Below, piece after piece: positions 9,408-17,864 of a stretch of DNA of 64,000 nt. Source of the stretch: Thermoanaerobaculum aquaticum (lineage in GTDB: Bacteria > Acidobacteriota > Thermoanaerobaculia > Thermoanaerobaculales > Thermoanaerobaculaceae); NCBI RefSeq assembly GCF_000687145.1, contig NZ_JMFG01000020.1:216122-280121 (forward strand), written 5' to 3'. How positions within the stretch are numbered: position 1 is the first letter of the stretch; each line of letters starts with the position of its first letter. Made by a program: the position numbers and the translations under genes. Below the pieces are notes generated by a model. It had not been told where the DNA came from. It ran no database searches and was given only the letters and a program-made list of their open reading frames with translations.

Positions 9408-10654
9408 ACGCCACCGCTACTCAGCCCGTCATCCGCCCGGTGCGGCTGGCGGAGCGCTTCCCGATCCTGCAGCGCACGGTGCGGGGCCGGCGGCTCGTGT
9501 ACCTGGACAACGCCGCCACCACGCAAAAACCCCAGGAGGTGCTGGAGGCCCTTACCCGCTTTTACACCCACACCAACGCCAACGTCCATCGTGGCGTTCA
9601 CACCCTGGCCGAGGAGGCTACCGCTGCCTACGAGCACTGCCGGGAGCGGGTGGCGCAGTTTCTGCGCGCTCCCGACCCGCGGGGGGTGGTGATCCTCCGC
9701 AACGCCACCGAGGCCATTAACCTGGTGGCCCGCTCCTGGGGGCGCAAGCTGCAGGCCGGTGACGAAATCATCACCTCGGAAATGGAGCACCACTCCAACC
9801 TGGTGCCCTGGATCATGCTGGCTCGCGAGCGCGGCCTCAGCTTAAAGCACATCCCCATCACCGACCAGGGCGAGCTGGACTTAGCCGCCTACCGCAAGCT
9901 CCTGTCCCGGCGCACCCGGGTGGTGGCGGTCACCGGCATGTCCAACGTGCTGGGCACCATCGTGCCGGTGGCGGAAATCGCCGAAGAAGCCCACAAGGTC
10001 GGCGCGGTGGTGGTGGTGGACGGCGCCCAGCTGGTGCCCCATGAGCCGGTGCGCTTTGATGAGCTGGGCTGCGATTTCCTTGCCTTTTCCGCCCACAAGA
10101 TGTACGGGCCCACCGGTGTGGGTTTTTTGGTGGCCAAACCTGAGCTCTTAGAAGCCATGGAGCCCATCTTTGGCGGGGGGGAAATGATCCGCGAGGTCCA
10201 CTTGGACCGCGCCAGCTGGAACGACATCCCCCACAAGTTTGAAGCCGGCACCCCAAACATTGCCGATGCCGCTGCCTTCCCCGCCGCTTTGAGCCTCGTG
10301 GAGGAGCTCACCCCCCAAGCCATCCGCGCCCACGAGCGCGACCTCACCGCCTACGCTTGGGAGAAGCTGCAGAGCCTGGGGGGCCTCACCCTCCACGGCC
10401 CGGCCGATCCCCAACGCCGGGGAGCACTCATTTCCTTTGTGGATGAGCACATCCACCCTCACGATTTGGCCACGGTGTTGGACACCTACGGGGTGGCCAT
10501 CCGCGCCGGCCATCACTGCGCCCAGCCCCTCATGCGCCGGCTGGGCGTCGTAGCAACGGCCCGCGCCTCTTTTGCCGTATACAACTCTCGGGAAGACGTG
10601 GATGCCTTGATCTTTGGCTTGCTGGCTGCACGCAAGTACTTTGGGCTTGCTTAG
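9404..10654 (+). CDS. sufS: SufS, cysteine desulfurase
   Basis: This 416-residue PLP-dependent group II cysteine desulfurase supplies sulfur as persulfide. The PLP lysine lies in FSAHKMYGPTG and the catalytic cysteine in RAGHHCAQPLMRRLG. The N-terminal YLDNAATTQKP is typical. Sulfur is expected to pass to SufU, encoded 14 bp downstream; there is no sufE in the window. Confidence 0.97.
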   Translation: MNATATQPVIRPVRLAERFPILQRTVRGRRLVYLDNAATTQKPQEVLEALTRFYTHTNANVHRGVHTLAEEATAAYEHCRERVAQFLRAPDPRGVVILRNATEAINLVARSWGRKLQAGDEIITSEMEHHSNLVPWIMLARERGLSLKHIPITDQGELDLAAYRKLLSRRTRVVAVTGMSNVLGTIVPVAEIAEEAHKVGAVVVVDGAQLVPHEPVRFDELGCDFLAFSAHKMYGPTGVGFLVAKPELLEAMEPIFGGGEMIREVHLDRASWNDIPHKFEAGTPNIADAAAFPAALSLVEELTPQAIRAHERDLTAYAWEKLQSLGGLTLHGPADPQRRGALISFVDEHIHPHDLATVLDTYGVAIRAGHHCAQPLMRRLGVVATARASFAVYNSREDVDALIFGLLAARKYFGLA

Positions 10655-10668
10655 GAGGTGGCACACCC

Positions 10669-11145
10669 ATGAGTTCTCGCCCGGAAGTGCAACTGGACGA
10701 GCTGTACCGGGAAGTGGTCATGGATCACTACCGCCGTCCTCGGGGGCGACAGCCGCTGGGCCAGGTGGACGTTGCCGCCAAGGGCTTCAACCCGGTGTGC
10801 GGTGACGAGGTGGAAGTGTTTTTGCAGCTTTCCGGGGAAACCATTGCCCAAGCGCAAGTGAAAAGCCGCGGCTGTGCCATTTGCACCGCTTCCGCTTCCA
10901 TGATGGCGGAAATCCTTCCCGGAAAGGCCATCACCCAAGCCGAAGCGGACGCCGAGGAGTTCCGCCAGGTCATGCACGGCAAGCCCTTCCCCCAGGATCG
11001 GGAGCTGGGGGACCTAGAAGCCCTGGAAGGGGTCAAGCACTTCCCGGTACGGGTGAAGTGCGCGCTTTTGCCGTGGATGACCCTCAAGGACGCCATTGCC
11101 GCCTTCCGTCGCGGCGAAAGCAAAGCCGAAACCACAACGGAGTAA
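10669..11145 (+). CDS. sufU: SufU, zinc-dependent sulfurtransferase partner of SufS
   Basis: A 158-residue NifU/IscU-fold protein that accepts persulfide sulfur from SufS. The ligand cysteines are visible at about 44 (NPVCGDEV), 69 and 72 (SRGCAICTAS) and 131 (VKCALLPW). The extended form and adjacency to sufS match SufU rather than the housekeeping scaffold IscU. It follows sufS after AGGAGGTGGC, a strong ribosome site. Confidence 0.95.
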   Translation: MSSRPEVQLDELYREVVMDHYRRPRGRQPLGQVDVAAKGFNPVCGDEVEVFLQLSGETIAQAQVKSRGCAICTASASMMAEILPGKAITQAEADAEEFRQVMHGKPFPQDRELGDLEALEGVKHFPVRVKCALLPWMTLKDAIAAFRRGESKAETTTE

Positions 11146-11149
11146 AGCC

Positions 11150-11461
11150 ATGGAACTCACGCCCGAAACAATCAAAAAAGCCCTGCAGCCGGTGGTGGAC
11201 CCGGAAATTGGCATTTCCGTGGTGGACCTGGGGCTCATCCGCGATATTCAAATCACCCCCGAAGGGGTGGTCACCGTGCGCATGACCCTCACCTCCCCCT
11301 TTTGTCCCGAAGGCCCGGCCATTGTCCAGGAGGTGGAGCAAACCGTGCGCTTTTTGCCTGGTGTGAAAGAAGCAGCCGTGGAGCTGGTGTGGAACCCCCC
11401 CTGGGACCCCCGCACCGAAGCCTCCGACGAAGTCAAAGCCATGCTCGGGATTTGGGATTAA
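11150..11461 (+). CDS. DUF59/MIP18-family protein (SufT-like)
   Basis: A 103-residue protein with a complete MIP18/DUF59 fold (VVDPEIGISVVDLGLI, then LTSPFCPEGPAIVQEVE with the conserved Cys). Members help mature Fe-S proteins and are common at the 3' end of suf operons. The ATG lies 4 nt after the sufU stop. It is the last gene before a convergent junction filled by palindromic repeats. Confidence 0.9.
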   Translation: MELTPETIKKALQPVVDPEIGISVVDLGLIRDIQITPEGVVTVRMTLTSPFCPEGPAIVQEVEQTVRFLPGVKEAAVELVWNPPWDPRTEASDEVKAMLGIWD

Positions 11462-11498
11462 AGATCGGTCCTGTCCGGTGTTCGCTGCACAGAAAAAA

Positions 11499-11637
11499 GT
11501 GCGACCCGCGCTCCTGCGCGTTTTTTTCTGTTAGCCGCCGCAGGAGCGGCGGCCCCACAAAGAGAAAAAATGTGGGACCCGCGCTCCTGCGCGGGTCGTT
11601 TCTCCCATTAGCCGGCGCAGGAGCGCCGGCCCCACAT
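11499..11637 (+). repeat. Two copies of a paired-hairpin palindromic repeat (REP/BIME-like)
   Basis: Two units (11499-11559 and 11571-11637) lie between convergent genes. Each has a first hairpin with GCGCTCCTGCGC at its tip, then about 12 nt, then a second hairpin with GCGCAGGAGCGC at its tip, and ends GGCCCCACA. In the second unit TGTGGG at the left edge pairs with CCCACA at the right edge. The two tips are exact reverse complements over 12 nt. The first unit has lost the outer left arm. The element may also terminate sufU-side transcription. Confidence 0.85.
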
Positions 11638-11683
11638 TTCTTCCGGCGGGTCCACAAGGGAGGAAGCTTGCGAAAGCGCGACG

Positions 11684-11980
11684 TTAAAGCTTATCTGGGG
11701 GGAGGAGGACCTCGCGGTCTGGGGGGGAATCGGGGGTGATTACCGGGCCGGAGCGGGCGTCTTCGCGGATGATGAGGTCCAAAAAGAGCTCCCGCACCCC
11801 GGCTTTGCCCCGTTTCTTGTAAACCCGCGCCACGTCTTTGGGGGAAAGGTCAATGCCGGTCATGTGCTTGAGGTAGGAGGTGAAGATGCGCGGTCGCAAC
11901 AGCATGATGGCCACCAGCACCACCGCCAGGGTTGCCGCAATCGCCAAAAGCTCAGTGGAAAAACGGTCAAGCTCCATCAT
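11684..11980 (-). CDS. Small single-pass membrane protein downstream of ftsK
   Basis: A 98-residue protein of unknown function. Its ATG overlaps the end of ftsK in another frame (14 bp), so it is translated as part of that operon. One membrane segment spans about residues 11-29 (ELLAIAATLAVVLVAIMLL), followed by a basic, probably cytoplasmic, region (LSPKDVARVYKKRGKAG) and an acidic, proline-rich tail. I recognise no family. Gene position alone suggests an envelope or division role. Confidence 0.7.
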   Translation of the reverse strand: MMELDRFSTELLAIAATLAVVLVAIMLLRPRIFTSYLKHMTGIDLSPKDVARVYKKRGKAGVRELFLDLIIREDARSGPVITPDSPPDREVLLPPDKL

Positions 11981-14312
11981 CCTCGTCCTCCCGTTCCCCC
12001 GTTGAAGCGGGTTCCCCAAAGTAGTCCGGAGGCACCAGGACCTCCCGTCCACGGGAGCCTTGCGCCGGACCCACCAGCCCATCCTGTTCCATGGCGTCCA
12101 AAAGCCGCGCCGCCCGAGCGTAGCCCAGCCGGAGCTTGCGCTGGATGTAGGAAGCCGAAGCCTTGCGGGAGCGCACCACCAGGCGGGCGGCCTGCTCGTA
12201 CATCGGGTCAGAAACCCCATCCTCCGCAAGCTCATTGACTTCGTCCTCGGCCAGCACCGAGGGGTCAAAGGCTGGCTTACCCAACCGGCTGTAGTGCTTG
12301 ATGACCCGGAGTATTTCCTCCTCCCGCACCAAAGGACCGTGGAGGCGCACCGGCCGCGCCGAGCCCGGGGGCAGGTACAGCATGTCACCCTGGCCCAGGA
12401 GCCTTTCCGCCCCATCGGCGTCCAGGATGGTACGGGAATCCACCCGCGCCCGCACTTTGTACGCAATGCGGCAGGGGAAGTTGGCCTTGATGATGCCGGT
12501 GACCACATCCACGCTGGGCCTCTGGGTGGCAACAATGAGATGGATCCCCACCGCCCGGGCCATTTGCGCAAGCTGGGCAATGGAGTCCTCCACCTCCCGG
12601 GGGCAGGTCATCATGAGGTCAGCAAGCTCATCAATGACGATCACCACGTAAGGCAGCGGCGTGAGCTTTTCGCCCCGCTCCTGCTCTAAGGCTTCCCGCT
12701 CCTCCTTGCGGGCCAGGAGGTTGTTGAACTGCTCCAGGTTGCGCACCCGGCAGTGGGCCAAAAGCTGGTAGCGCTGGCGCATGGTGCGCACCGCCCAGGC
12801 CAGCACCTTCGCGGCAGTGCGGGGATCGGAAACGATGGGGGTCAGAAGGTGGGGGAGCTTTTCGTACATGCCCAGCTCCACCATCTTGGGGTCAATCATC
12901 ACGAAACGCACGGTTTCCGGCGTGGCCTTGAAGAGGATGGACATGATCATGGCGTTGATGCCCACGCTCTTTCCCGAACCGGTAAAACCACCGATGAGCA
13001 AGTGGGGCATGCGCGCCAGATCGGCCACCACCGGCACCCCGCGGATGTCTTTGCCCAGAGCCAAGGTGAGGGGCGAGGGGGCGTTGATGAAGCGGGAGGA
13101 TTCCAGGATCTCCCGCAAAACGATGGTTTGCCGCTCAGGGTTGGGGACCTCCACACCCACCGTGGCTTTGCCGGGAATGCGCTCCAGGCGCACCGCTTCC
13201 ACCCCCAGCTTCAGCGCCAGGTCTTCCTCCAGGCGAACCACCTGGGCGTACTTCACCCCCGGCGCCGGCTGAAACTCGAAGGTGGTGATTACCGGACCGG
13301 GGGTGACCCCGTCCACCCGGCCCTCCACCTTGAACTCCAGGAACTTCTCCTCCAGCATCCGGCGCATGGCCTCCAGCTGAGCGGGGTTGGGCGGGTTGTG
13401 GGGTGGTGGCGGATCCAGGAGGTTAAGGTCGGGTAACGCTGCCGGTGGTGTTTCCACGATGAAATCAAACGCCTGCTGCTTCACCGGCTCGGGTTCTTCC
13501 ACCACCACCTCGGGCAAAACCGGAGCCGGCGTCACCACCTCCGGCCCTGCGGGGCGCTTCGGAGCCGGTGGCCGCTCCGCTGGCGGCGGCCAGGAGGCCA
13601 GCCGGTGAAAGCGGAAACCTCCGGCTTCCAGGGGTTGCCACACAAAGGGGGGTTCCACCACCGGTTGGCGGGCCCTGTGTTGGCGCAGGAGCTTTTTTTC
13701 CAGCTTGCGGCGCTGCCGGGCCTGCCGCAGCCGCTGCCAGCGGGCCCGGGAGTCGGAAAGCTTGCGGTGCCAGGAATCCCGCACCGTGCGCGCCACCGCA
13801 AGCGGGGCCCGGCGCAGGCCGAAGATCACCCCTCCCAAAGCACCAAAAAAGCACACCACGAACGCTCCCACCTGGCCCAAACTGGCTTCAAGACCACGAA
13901 ACACCAGGACGCCCAGCTCGCCCCCAAGCTTGAGCTCCCCACCGCGGTAGGGGACAGGACCCCAGAGCCCGGCCAAAAGCCCCCCGCCCAAAACCACCGT
14001 GGCCAAAAGACACACGAATGCCCCTCTGGCGCCTTCTACGGTTTCGCCGGAAAGCCAGCGCCAACCCACCCGCCCCAGGGCCCACACAAAAACCAGGGAA
14101 AAAAGCCCGAAAAGCCCCACGAGCACCCCGCCCACCCAGGCCCCAACCCGCCCCACCCAGTTGTGGATTTGGTCGGAGCCCGCAGAAAGCCAGGAGGGGT
14201 CCAGGGGGTGAAAGCTCACCAGCGCTAAAAACAGCAACAGGGCCAGCACCACCAAGAGGAAACCGGCCACGTACCGGGGCATTTCCGAAGGGGAAAGCCT
14301 CACGCCCACCAT
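11967..14312 (-). CDS. ftsK: FtsK/SpoIIIE DNA translocase
   Basis: A 781-residue septal DNA pump that clears chromosomes and activates dimer resolution. The N-terminus has four hydrophobic segments (residues about 10-170), then a Pro-rich linker. The motor has Walker A GFTGSGKSVGIN and Walker B VVIVIDELADLMM. The C-terminal winged-helix gamma domain (KASASYIQRKLRLGYARAARLLD) would read KOPS-type sites. The chosen ATG overlaps the uppP stop; a second ATG 30 nt inside is possible. The frame stays open upstream, but that part lies inside uppP and looks non-coding. Confidence 0.95.
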   Translation of the reverse strand: MVGVRLSPSEMPRYVAGFLLVVLALLLFLALVSFHPLDPSWLSAGSDQIHNWVGRVGAWVGGVLVGLFGLFSLVFVWALGRVGWRWLSGETVEGARGAFVCLLATVVLGGGLLAGLWGPVPYRGGELKLGGELGVLVFRGLEASLGQVGAFVVCFFGALGGVIFGLRRAPLAVARTVRDSWHRKLSDSRARWQRLRQARQRRKLEKKLLRQHRARQPVVEPPFVWQPLEAGGFRFHRLASWPPPAERPPAPKRPAGPEVVTPAPVLPEVVVEEPEPVKQQAFDFIVETPPAALPDLNLLDPPPPHNPPNPAQLEAMRRMLEEKFLEFKVEGRVDGVTPGPVITTFEFQPAPGVKYAQVVRLEEDLALKLGVEAVRLERIPGKATVGVEVPNPERQTIVLREILESSRFINAPSPLTLALGKDIRGVPVVADLARMPHLLIGGFTGSGKSVGINAMIMSILFKATPETVRFVMIDPKMVELGMYEKLPHLLTPIVSDPRTAAKVLAWAVRTMRQRYQLLAHCRVRNLEQFNNLLARKEEREALEQERGEKLTPLPYVVIVIDELADLMMTCPREVEDSIAQLAQMARAVGIHLIVATQRPSVDVVTGIIKANFPCRIAYKVRARVDSRTILDADGAERLLGQGDMLYLPPGSARPVRLHGPLVREEEILRVIKHYSRLGKPAFDPSVLAEDEVNELAEDGVSDPMYEQAARLVVRSRKASASYIQRKLRLGYARAARLLDAMEQDGLVGPAQGSRGREVLVPPDYFGEPASTGEREDEDDGA

Positions 14313-15088
14313 CCCAAAAAGTAACCAGCAACCACCAGAAGACAAAGCGGCAGCAGGTACCAGGCAAAGACCGCCAAGCGCCCGCTGCGAACCAGCTTGC
14401 GCACCGCCGTCAACGCGAAAAGCCCGGTCACCGCCGCCGCCAAACCGCCGGCCAAAGCCGGAGCCAGCCACTGGGAGCCGGAGGCCATAAGCGCATCCTT
14501 CTCCCGCATCACCTCCACCAAGGTTGCTCCCGCCACCGCCGGCAACGAAAGCAAAAACGAAAAATCGGCAGCCCAGGGTCGCGTCACCCCCACCGCCAGG
14601 CCCACGCTAATGGTGGTTCCCGAGCGGGACAAACCCGGGAAAACCGCCACCCCCTGCGCCAGCCCCACCGCCACCGCCTGCTCCCAGGTGGGAAGCCTCT
14701 CCCCTTGGGTTTTGCTCTTGGATGACAGCAAAAGCAGGATGGCCGTAAGGGCAAAGCCGCCGGCTACCCACAGCGGCTTTTCAAAAGCGGCTTCCGCCCG
14801 CGCCCGCAGGGGAAAAGCCACGGCGGCGGTGGCAGCGGTGCCCAAAAGCAGCAAGCCGGCAAGCCTCACCGCGTAGCCTTGCCGAAAGGCCTCGCGGATG
14901 CGCCCCCACTCCAAAACCAGGATCGAGACCATGGTGCCCACGTGCAGCACCACGTCGAAGAAAAGCCCCGGCTGGGAAAAGCCGGGGATCAGCATTTGCG
15001 CCAGCGCCAAATGACCGGAAGAGGAAACCGGCAAAAACTCGGTCAGTCCCTGCAAAACTCCCAGAAGGATCGCTGTGATCAGGCTCAT
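14300..15088 (-). CDS. uppP: Undecaprenyl-diphosphatase UppP (BacA)
   Basis: The 262-residue polytopic membrane enzyme recycles undecaprenyl pyrophosphate to the monophosphate for peptidoglycan and O-antigen synthesis. Both family motifs are intact: EFLPVSSSGHLAL near the N-terminus and FPGLSRSGTTIS in the middle. The ATG is 1 nt after the RNase J stop. It overlaps ftsK by 13 bp. Confidence 0.96.
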   Translation of the reverse strand: MSLITAILLGVLQGLTEFLPVSSSGHLALAQMLIPGFSQPGLFFDVVLHVGTMVSILVLEWGRIREAFRQGYAVRLAGLLLLGTAATAAVAFPLRARAEAAFEKPLWVAGGFALTAILLLLSSKSKTQGERLPTWEQAVAVGLAQGVAVFPGLSRSGTTISVGLAVGVTRPWAADFSFLLSLPAVAGATLVEVMREKDALMASGSQWLAPALAGGLAAAVTGLFALTAVRKLVRSGRLAVFAWYLLPLCLLVVAGYFLGWWA

Positions 15089-15089
15089 T

Positions 15090-16703
15090 TCAGATCTCCA
15101 CGGTGAGGGCCACCACCCGCGGTTTTTTCCCCAGGCGCTTGCGCAGCTCGGAACGTAGCCATGCCTGCATTTTAGCCCGCACGTTCTCGGGGTCTTTGGC
15201 CAAAGGAGAGCTTTCCTGGCGCAAAAAGCCCCCCAGCTCGGCAGCCAAGTGGGCGCGGTTGATGCCGGGAAGCCGCAAGCCAAAGCACTCGATGTGCGGG
15301 TTGGGCAGAGGGACCTTGGGGTCGCTGGGAATGGCGGCCACCGCCACCACCACCCCGCCTTTGGCCGCCGCCCTGCGCTCCCAAACCACGGCGGAGTCCA
15401 GGGTTTCCTGGTCGGCGTCCACCAAGAGGCGACCCACCGGCCGCAGCTCGCCGGTCTCCTCCAAAACGCCGGCCCCGTAGCGGAAGACCCGGCCGTTTTC
15501 CACCACCAGCGAGCGCGCCCCGTGCGCCCGGGCCAGCCGCTGAAGCTCAGAAAGCTGCCGCAGCCGGCCGTGGATGGGCACCACCCAGCGGGGGCGCAGC
15601 AGCTCCAATACGGTGGCAAGCTCGGGGGCTGGTGCGTGTCCCGAGGCATGGGTGGGGGCCTCGTGGGCGGTCACTACCCTGGCCCCCCGTCGCACGCAGT
15701 GGTCAAAGATGTGATCCAGGCGCTTTTCGTTGCCGGGAATGACCCGCGCGGCGTGGATCACCACGTCCCCCGGCGCCAACTTGAACACCGGCAACTCGTC
15801 CATAGCCAGGCGGGGAAACACCGAGGTGGGCTCCCCCTGGGAGCCGGTGACCACCAGCACCAGCTTTTCCCGGGGGAGTCTCGCCAGTTCCCGCGGCGAG
15901 CGGACCACCCCCGGGGGCAGCGCAAAAGTACCCTGGCCTAGCTGCACGCTGAGCATTTCCTCGATGCCGCGGCCAAGGGGGATCACCACCTTCCCGGCTG
16001 CTTTCGCGGCCTGTACCAGCTGGAAGAACCTCCCCGCATGGGAGGCAAAGCTCACCGCCACCACCGCTCCCGGCGCTTCCGCCACAAGTGCGGCCAGCGT
16101 GGCGGCCACCACTTCTTCGCTGGGGGGAGGCTCTGCCACCAGGGCGTTGGTGGCATCCAGGAACAACACGTCCACGCCTTCCTTCCCCCACCGCGCCAGC
16201 ACCTCCCGGTCCGTGGTTTCCCCCAGGGCCGAGGGGGCAAGGCGAAAATCGGTGGCCACCATCACCGTGCCCCAGGCGGTTTGCAATCGCAAAAGCACGC
16301 TGCCGGGAATGGAGTGGGACACGGGGAGGGCATCCACCCGCAGGCCGTCCAGGTGGAGGGGTGCGCCCCCCAGCTTCAGGCCTTCCCGCGGTTCCTCCAG
16401 GAGCCGGCGGATCCACGGCCAGGTGCCGGGGGAAGCGGCCAGCGGAGTTTCAGGAAAAACTCCGGCAAAGAAAGGCAAGCCCTTGAGGTGATCGTCGTGG
16501 GCGTGGGTGAGCAGCGCGAGGGCGGGGTTTTGACCGGCAAGGGCCGCAAAATCCGGGACCTCGTAGCTGACCCCGTACTCCTCCAGCGTTCCCAGCGCAA
16601 CGCCAGTATCTAAAACCACCCGAAGCCCGGAAGGCACATCCAGAACCAGGCAGTTGGCGCCGAACTCCCCCAACCCTCCCACCGGCCAAAAGGTCAGGCT
16701 CAC
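15090..16703 (-). CDS. rnj: Ribonuclease J
   Basis: A 537-residue beta-CASP metallo-beta-lactamase RNase (endo- and 5'-3' exonuclease in RNA decay). The metal motif THAHDDHLKG is followed by SHSIPGS and VATDF. The beta-CASP motifs are SFASHAGRFF, VTGSQGEPTS and HASGHAPAPEL. I place the start at the GTG that overlaps the rsmA stop (GTGA) after GGGAGGGACAG; an in-frame ATG 36 nt upstream lies inside rsmA. The C-terminal about 100 residues correspond to the usual RNase J C-domain. Confidence 0.93.
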   Translation of the reverse strand: MSLTFWPVGGLGEFGANCLVLDVPSGLRVVLDTGVALGTLEEYGVSYEVPDFAALAGQNPALALLTHAHDDHLKGLPFFAGVFPETPLAASPGTWPWIRRLLEEPREGLKLGGAPLHLDGLRVDALPVSHSIPGSVLLRLQTAWGTVMVATDFRLAPSALGETTDREVLARWGKEGVDVLFLDATNALVAEPPPSEEVVAATLAALVAEAPGAVVAVSFASHAGRFFQLVQAAKAAGKVVIPLGRGIEEMLSVQLGQGTFALPPGVVRSPRELARLPREKLVLVVTGSQGEPTSVFPRLAMDELPVFKLAPGDVVIHAARVIPGNEKRLDHIFDHCVRRGARVVTAHEAPTHASGHAPAPELATVLELLRPRWVVPIHGRLRQLSELQRLARAHGARSLVVENGRVFRYGAGVLEETGELRPVGRLLVDADQETLDSAVVWERRAAAKGGVVVAVAAIPSDPKVPLPNPHIECFGLRLPGINRAHLAAELGGFLRQESSPLAKDPENVRAKMQAWLRSELRKRLGKKPRVVALTVEI

Positions 16704-17479
16704 CCCTGTCCCTCCCACGTGTTGGCTAAGGAAAGCCACTGCTCCAGCGTCAAATCCTGCGGACGCAAATCCCCGGAAACCCCCGCCCGCTCAAAGCAGC
16801 CGGCAAGGTCCCCAGCCACTCCACCCAAAGCGTTGGAGAGCTTCTTGCGCCGGTGGGAAAAGGCCCTGCGGGCAAGCTTGATGGCTTTCTCCACCGCTTC
16901 CTGCGGGGCTTTTCTGTGGCTTTTGAGCTTCACCACCGCCGACGTCACCTTTGGCGGCGGGGAAAAGCAGCGCGGGGACACGGTGAACAAAAGCTCCCCA
17001 TCGGCCAAAAGCTGAACTTCCACCGACAAAGCCCCGCGCTCCCGATGCCCGGGAGGGGCCAGCATGCGCAGCGCCACCTCCTTTTGCACCATCACCACCA
17101 GCGTGGGAAACGTCTCGCCGGCCCACAAGAACCGGCGGATGATGGGCGTCGCCACGCTGTACGGCAGGTTGGCAGCCACGTTCCAGGGTCCTTCCTCAGC
17201 TAGCGCCGCAAGGTCTAGCTGCAGCGCGTCCCCCAGGGTCACCTCCAACCCCTCGGGATCCCCCAGGCGCTCCCGCAGGCTGGTGGCAAAGGCCGGATCC
17301 AGCTCCACCGTGTGCACCTTGGGAAAACGCGCCAAAAGCCTGGTGGTGAGCGCTCCCTTGCCGGGCCCTACCTCCAGCACCCGGGGCGGCTCCTCCGGCA
17401 CGGCCGCAGCAATGGCTTCGGCAACCCGCCCATCGCGGAGAAAGTGCTGGCCCAGCCTCTGCCGTCGTCCTCTGCCCAT
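16700..17479 (-). CDS. rsmA: 16S rRNA dimethyltransferase RsmA (KsgA)
   Basis: The 259-residue SAM-dependent enzyme dimethylates two adjacent adenines near the 3' end of 16S rRNA. It starts GRRQRLGQHFLRDG, has the SAM loop VLEVGPGKGALTTRLL, and the catalytic motif NLPYSVATPII. Its ATG is preceded by AAGGAAGGGG. First gene of the minus-strand run to ftsK, and divergent from trxA. Confidence 0.96.
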   Translation of the reverse strand: MGRGRRQRLGQHFLRDGRVAEAIAAAVPEEPPRVLEVGPGKGALTTRLLARFPKVHTVELDPAFATSLRERLGDPEGLEVTLGDALQLDLAALAEEGPWNVAANLPYSVATPIIRRFLWAGETFPTLVVMVQKEVALRMLAPPGHRERGALSVEVQLLADGELLFTVSPRCFSPPPKVTSAVVKLKSHRKAPQEAVEKAIKLARRAFSHRRKKLSNALGGVAGDLAGCFERAGVSGDLRPQDLTLEQWLSLANTWEGQG

Positions 17480-17492
17480 ACCCCTTCCTTGC

Positions 17493-17498
17493 TACAAT
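17493..17498 (+). promoter_or_regulatory. -10 box for trxA
   Basis: TACAAT lies in the 55-bp divergent gap between rsmA and trxA. The expected leader would be about 30 nt and includes AAGGAGG before the ATG, so this promoter is not of the leaderless kind. Confidence 0.4.
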
Positions 17499-17534
17499 AG
17501 CGCACCCGGGACACGGGGAGTGCAAGGAGGCTTT

Positions 17535-17864
17535 ATGGCTGGCAACGCTATTCAGGTGACCGACCAAGATTTTGATGAAAAAATCCTCAACGGTGGCAAA
17601 CCCGCCATGGTGGACTTTTGGGCCGTTTGGTGCGGCCCCTGCCGGATCATTGCCCCCCACGTGGAGGCCCTCGCCCAGGAGTACGCCGGGAAGGCCATCG
17701 TCGCCAAGCTGGATGTGGACCAGAACCGGCAAACCGCCATCCGCTTTGGCATCCAGTCCATCCCCACGCTGTTGTTCTTCAAAGATGGCAAGCTGGTGGA
17801 CCGCGTGGTGGGAGCGGTGGACAAAAAGGTGCTGCAGAGCAAGCTGGAGGCGCTGCTCGCGTGA
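17535..17864 (+). CDS. trxA: Thioredoxin
   Basis: A 109-residue cytoplasmic thiol-disulfide reductant with the canonical active site WCGPC (in VDFWAVWCGPCRIIAP) and the cis-proline loop SIPTLLFFKDG. The start follows AAGGAGG. It overlaps the hydrolase downstream by GTGA. Confidence 0.96.
   Translation: MAGNAIQVTDQDFDEKILNGGKPAMVDFWAVWCGPCRIIAPHVEALAQEYAGKAIVAKLDVDQNRQTAIRFGIQSIPTLLFFKDGKLVDRVVGAVDKKVLQSKLEALLA

Noticed and set aside
11499..11637. CRISPR array
   Set aside because: The repeats are two or fewer per site, internally palindromic over their whole length, lack constant-length unique spacers, and have no cas genes nearby.
11433..11657. Short frames through the palindromic repeats (also 20439-20753)
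   Set aside because: The same peptide strings recur only because the repeat DNA recurs; the frames have no start signals.
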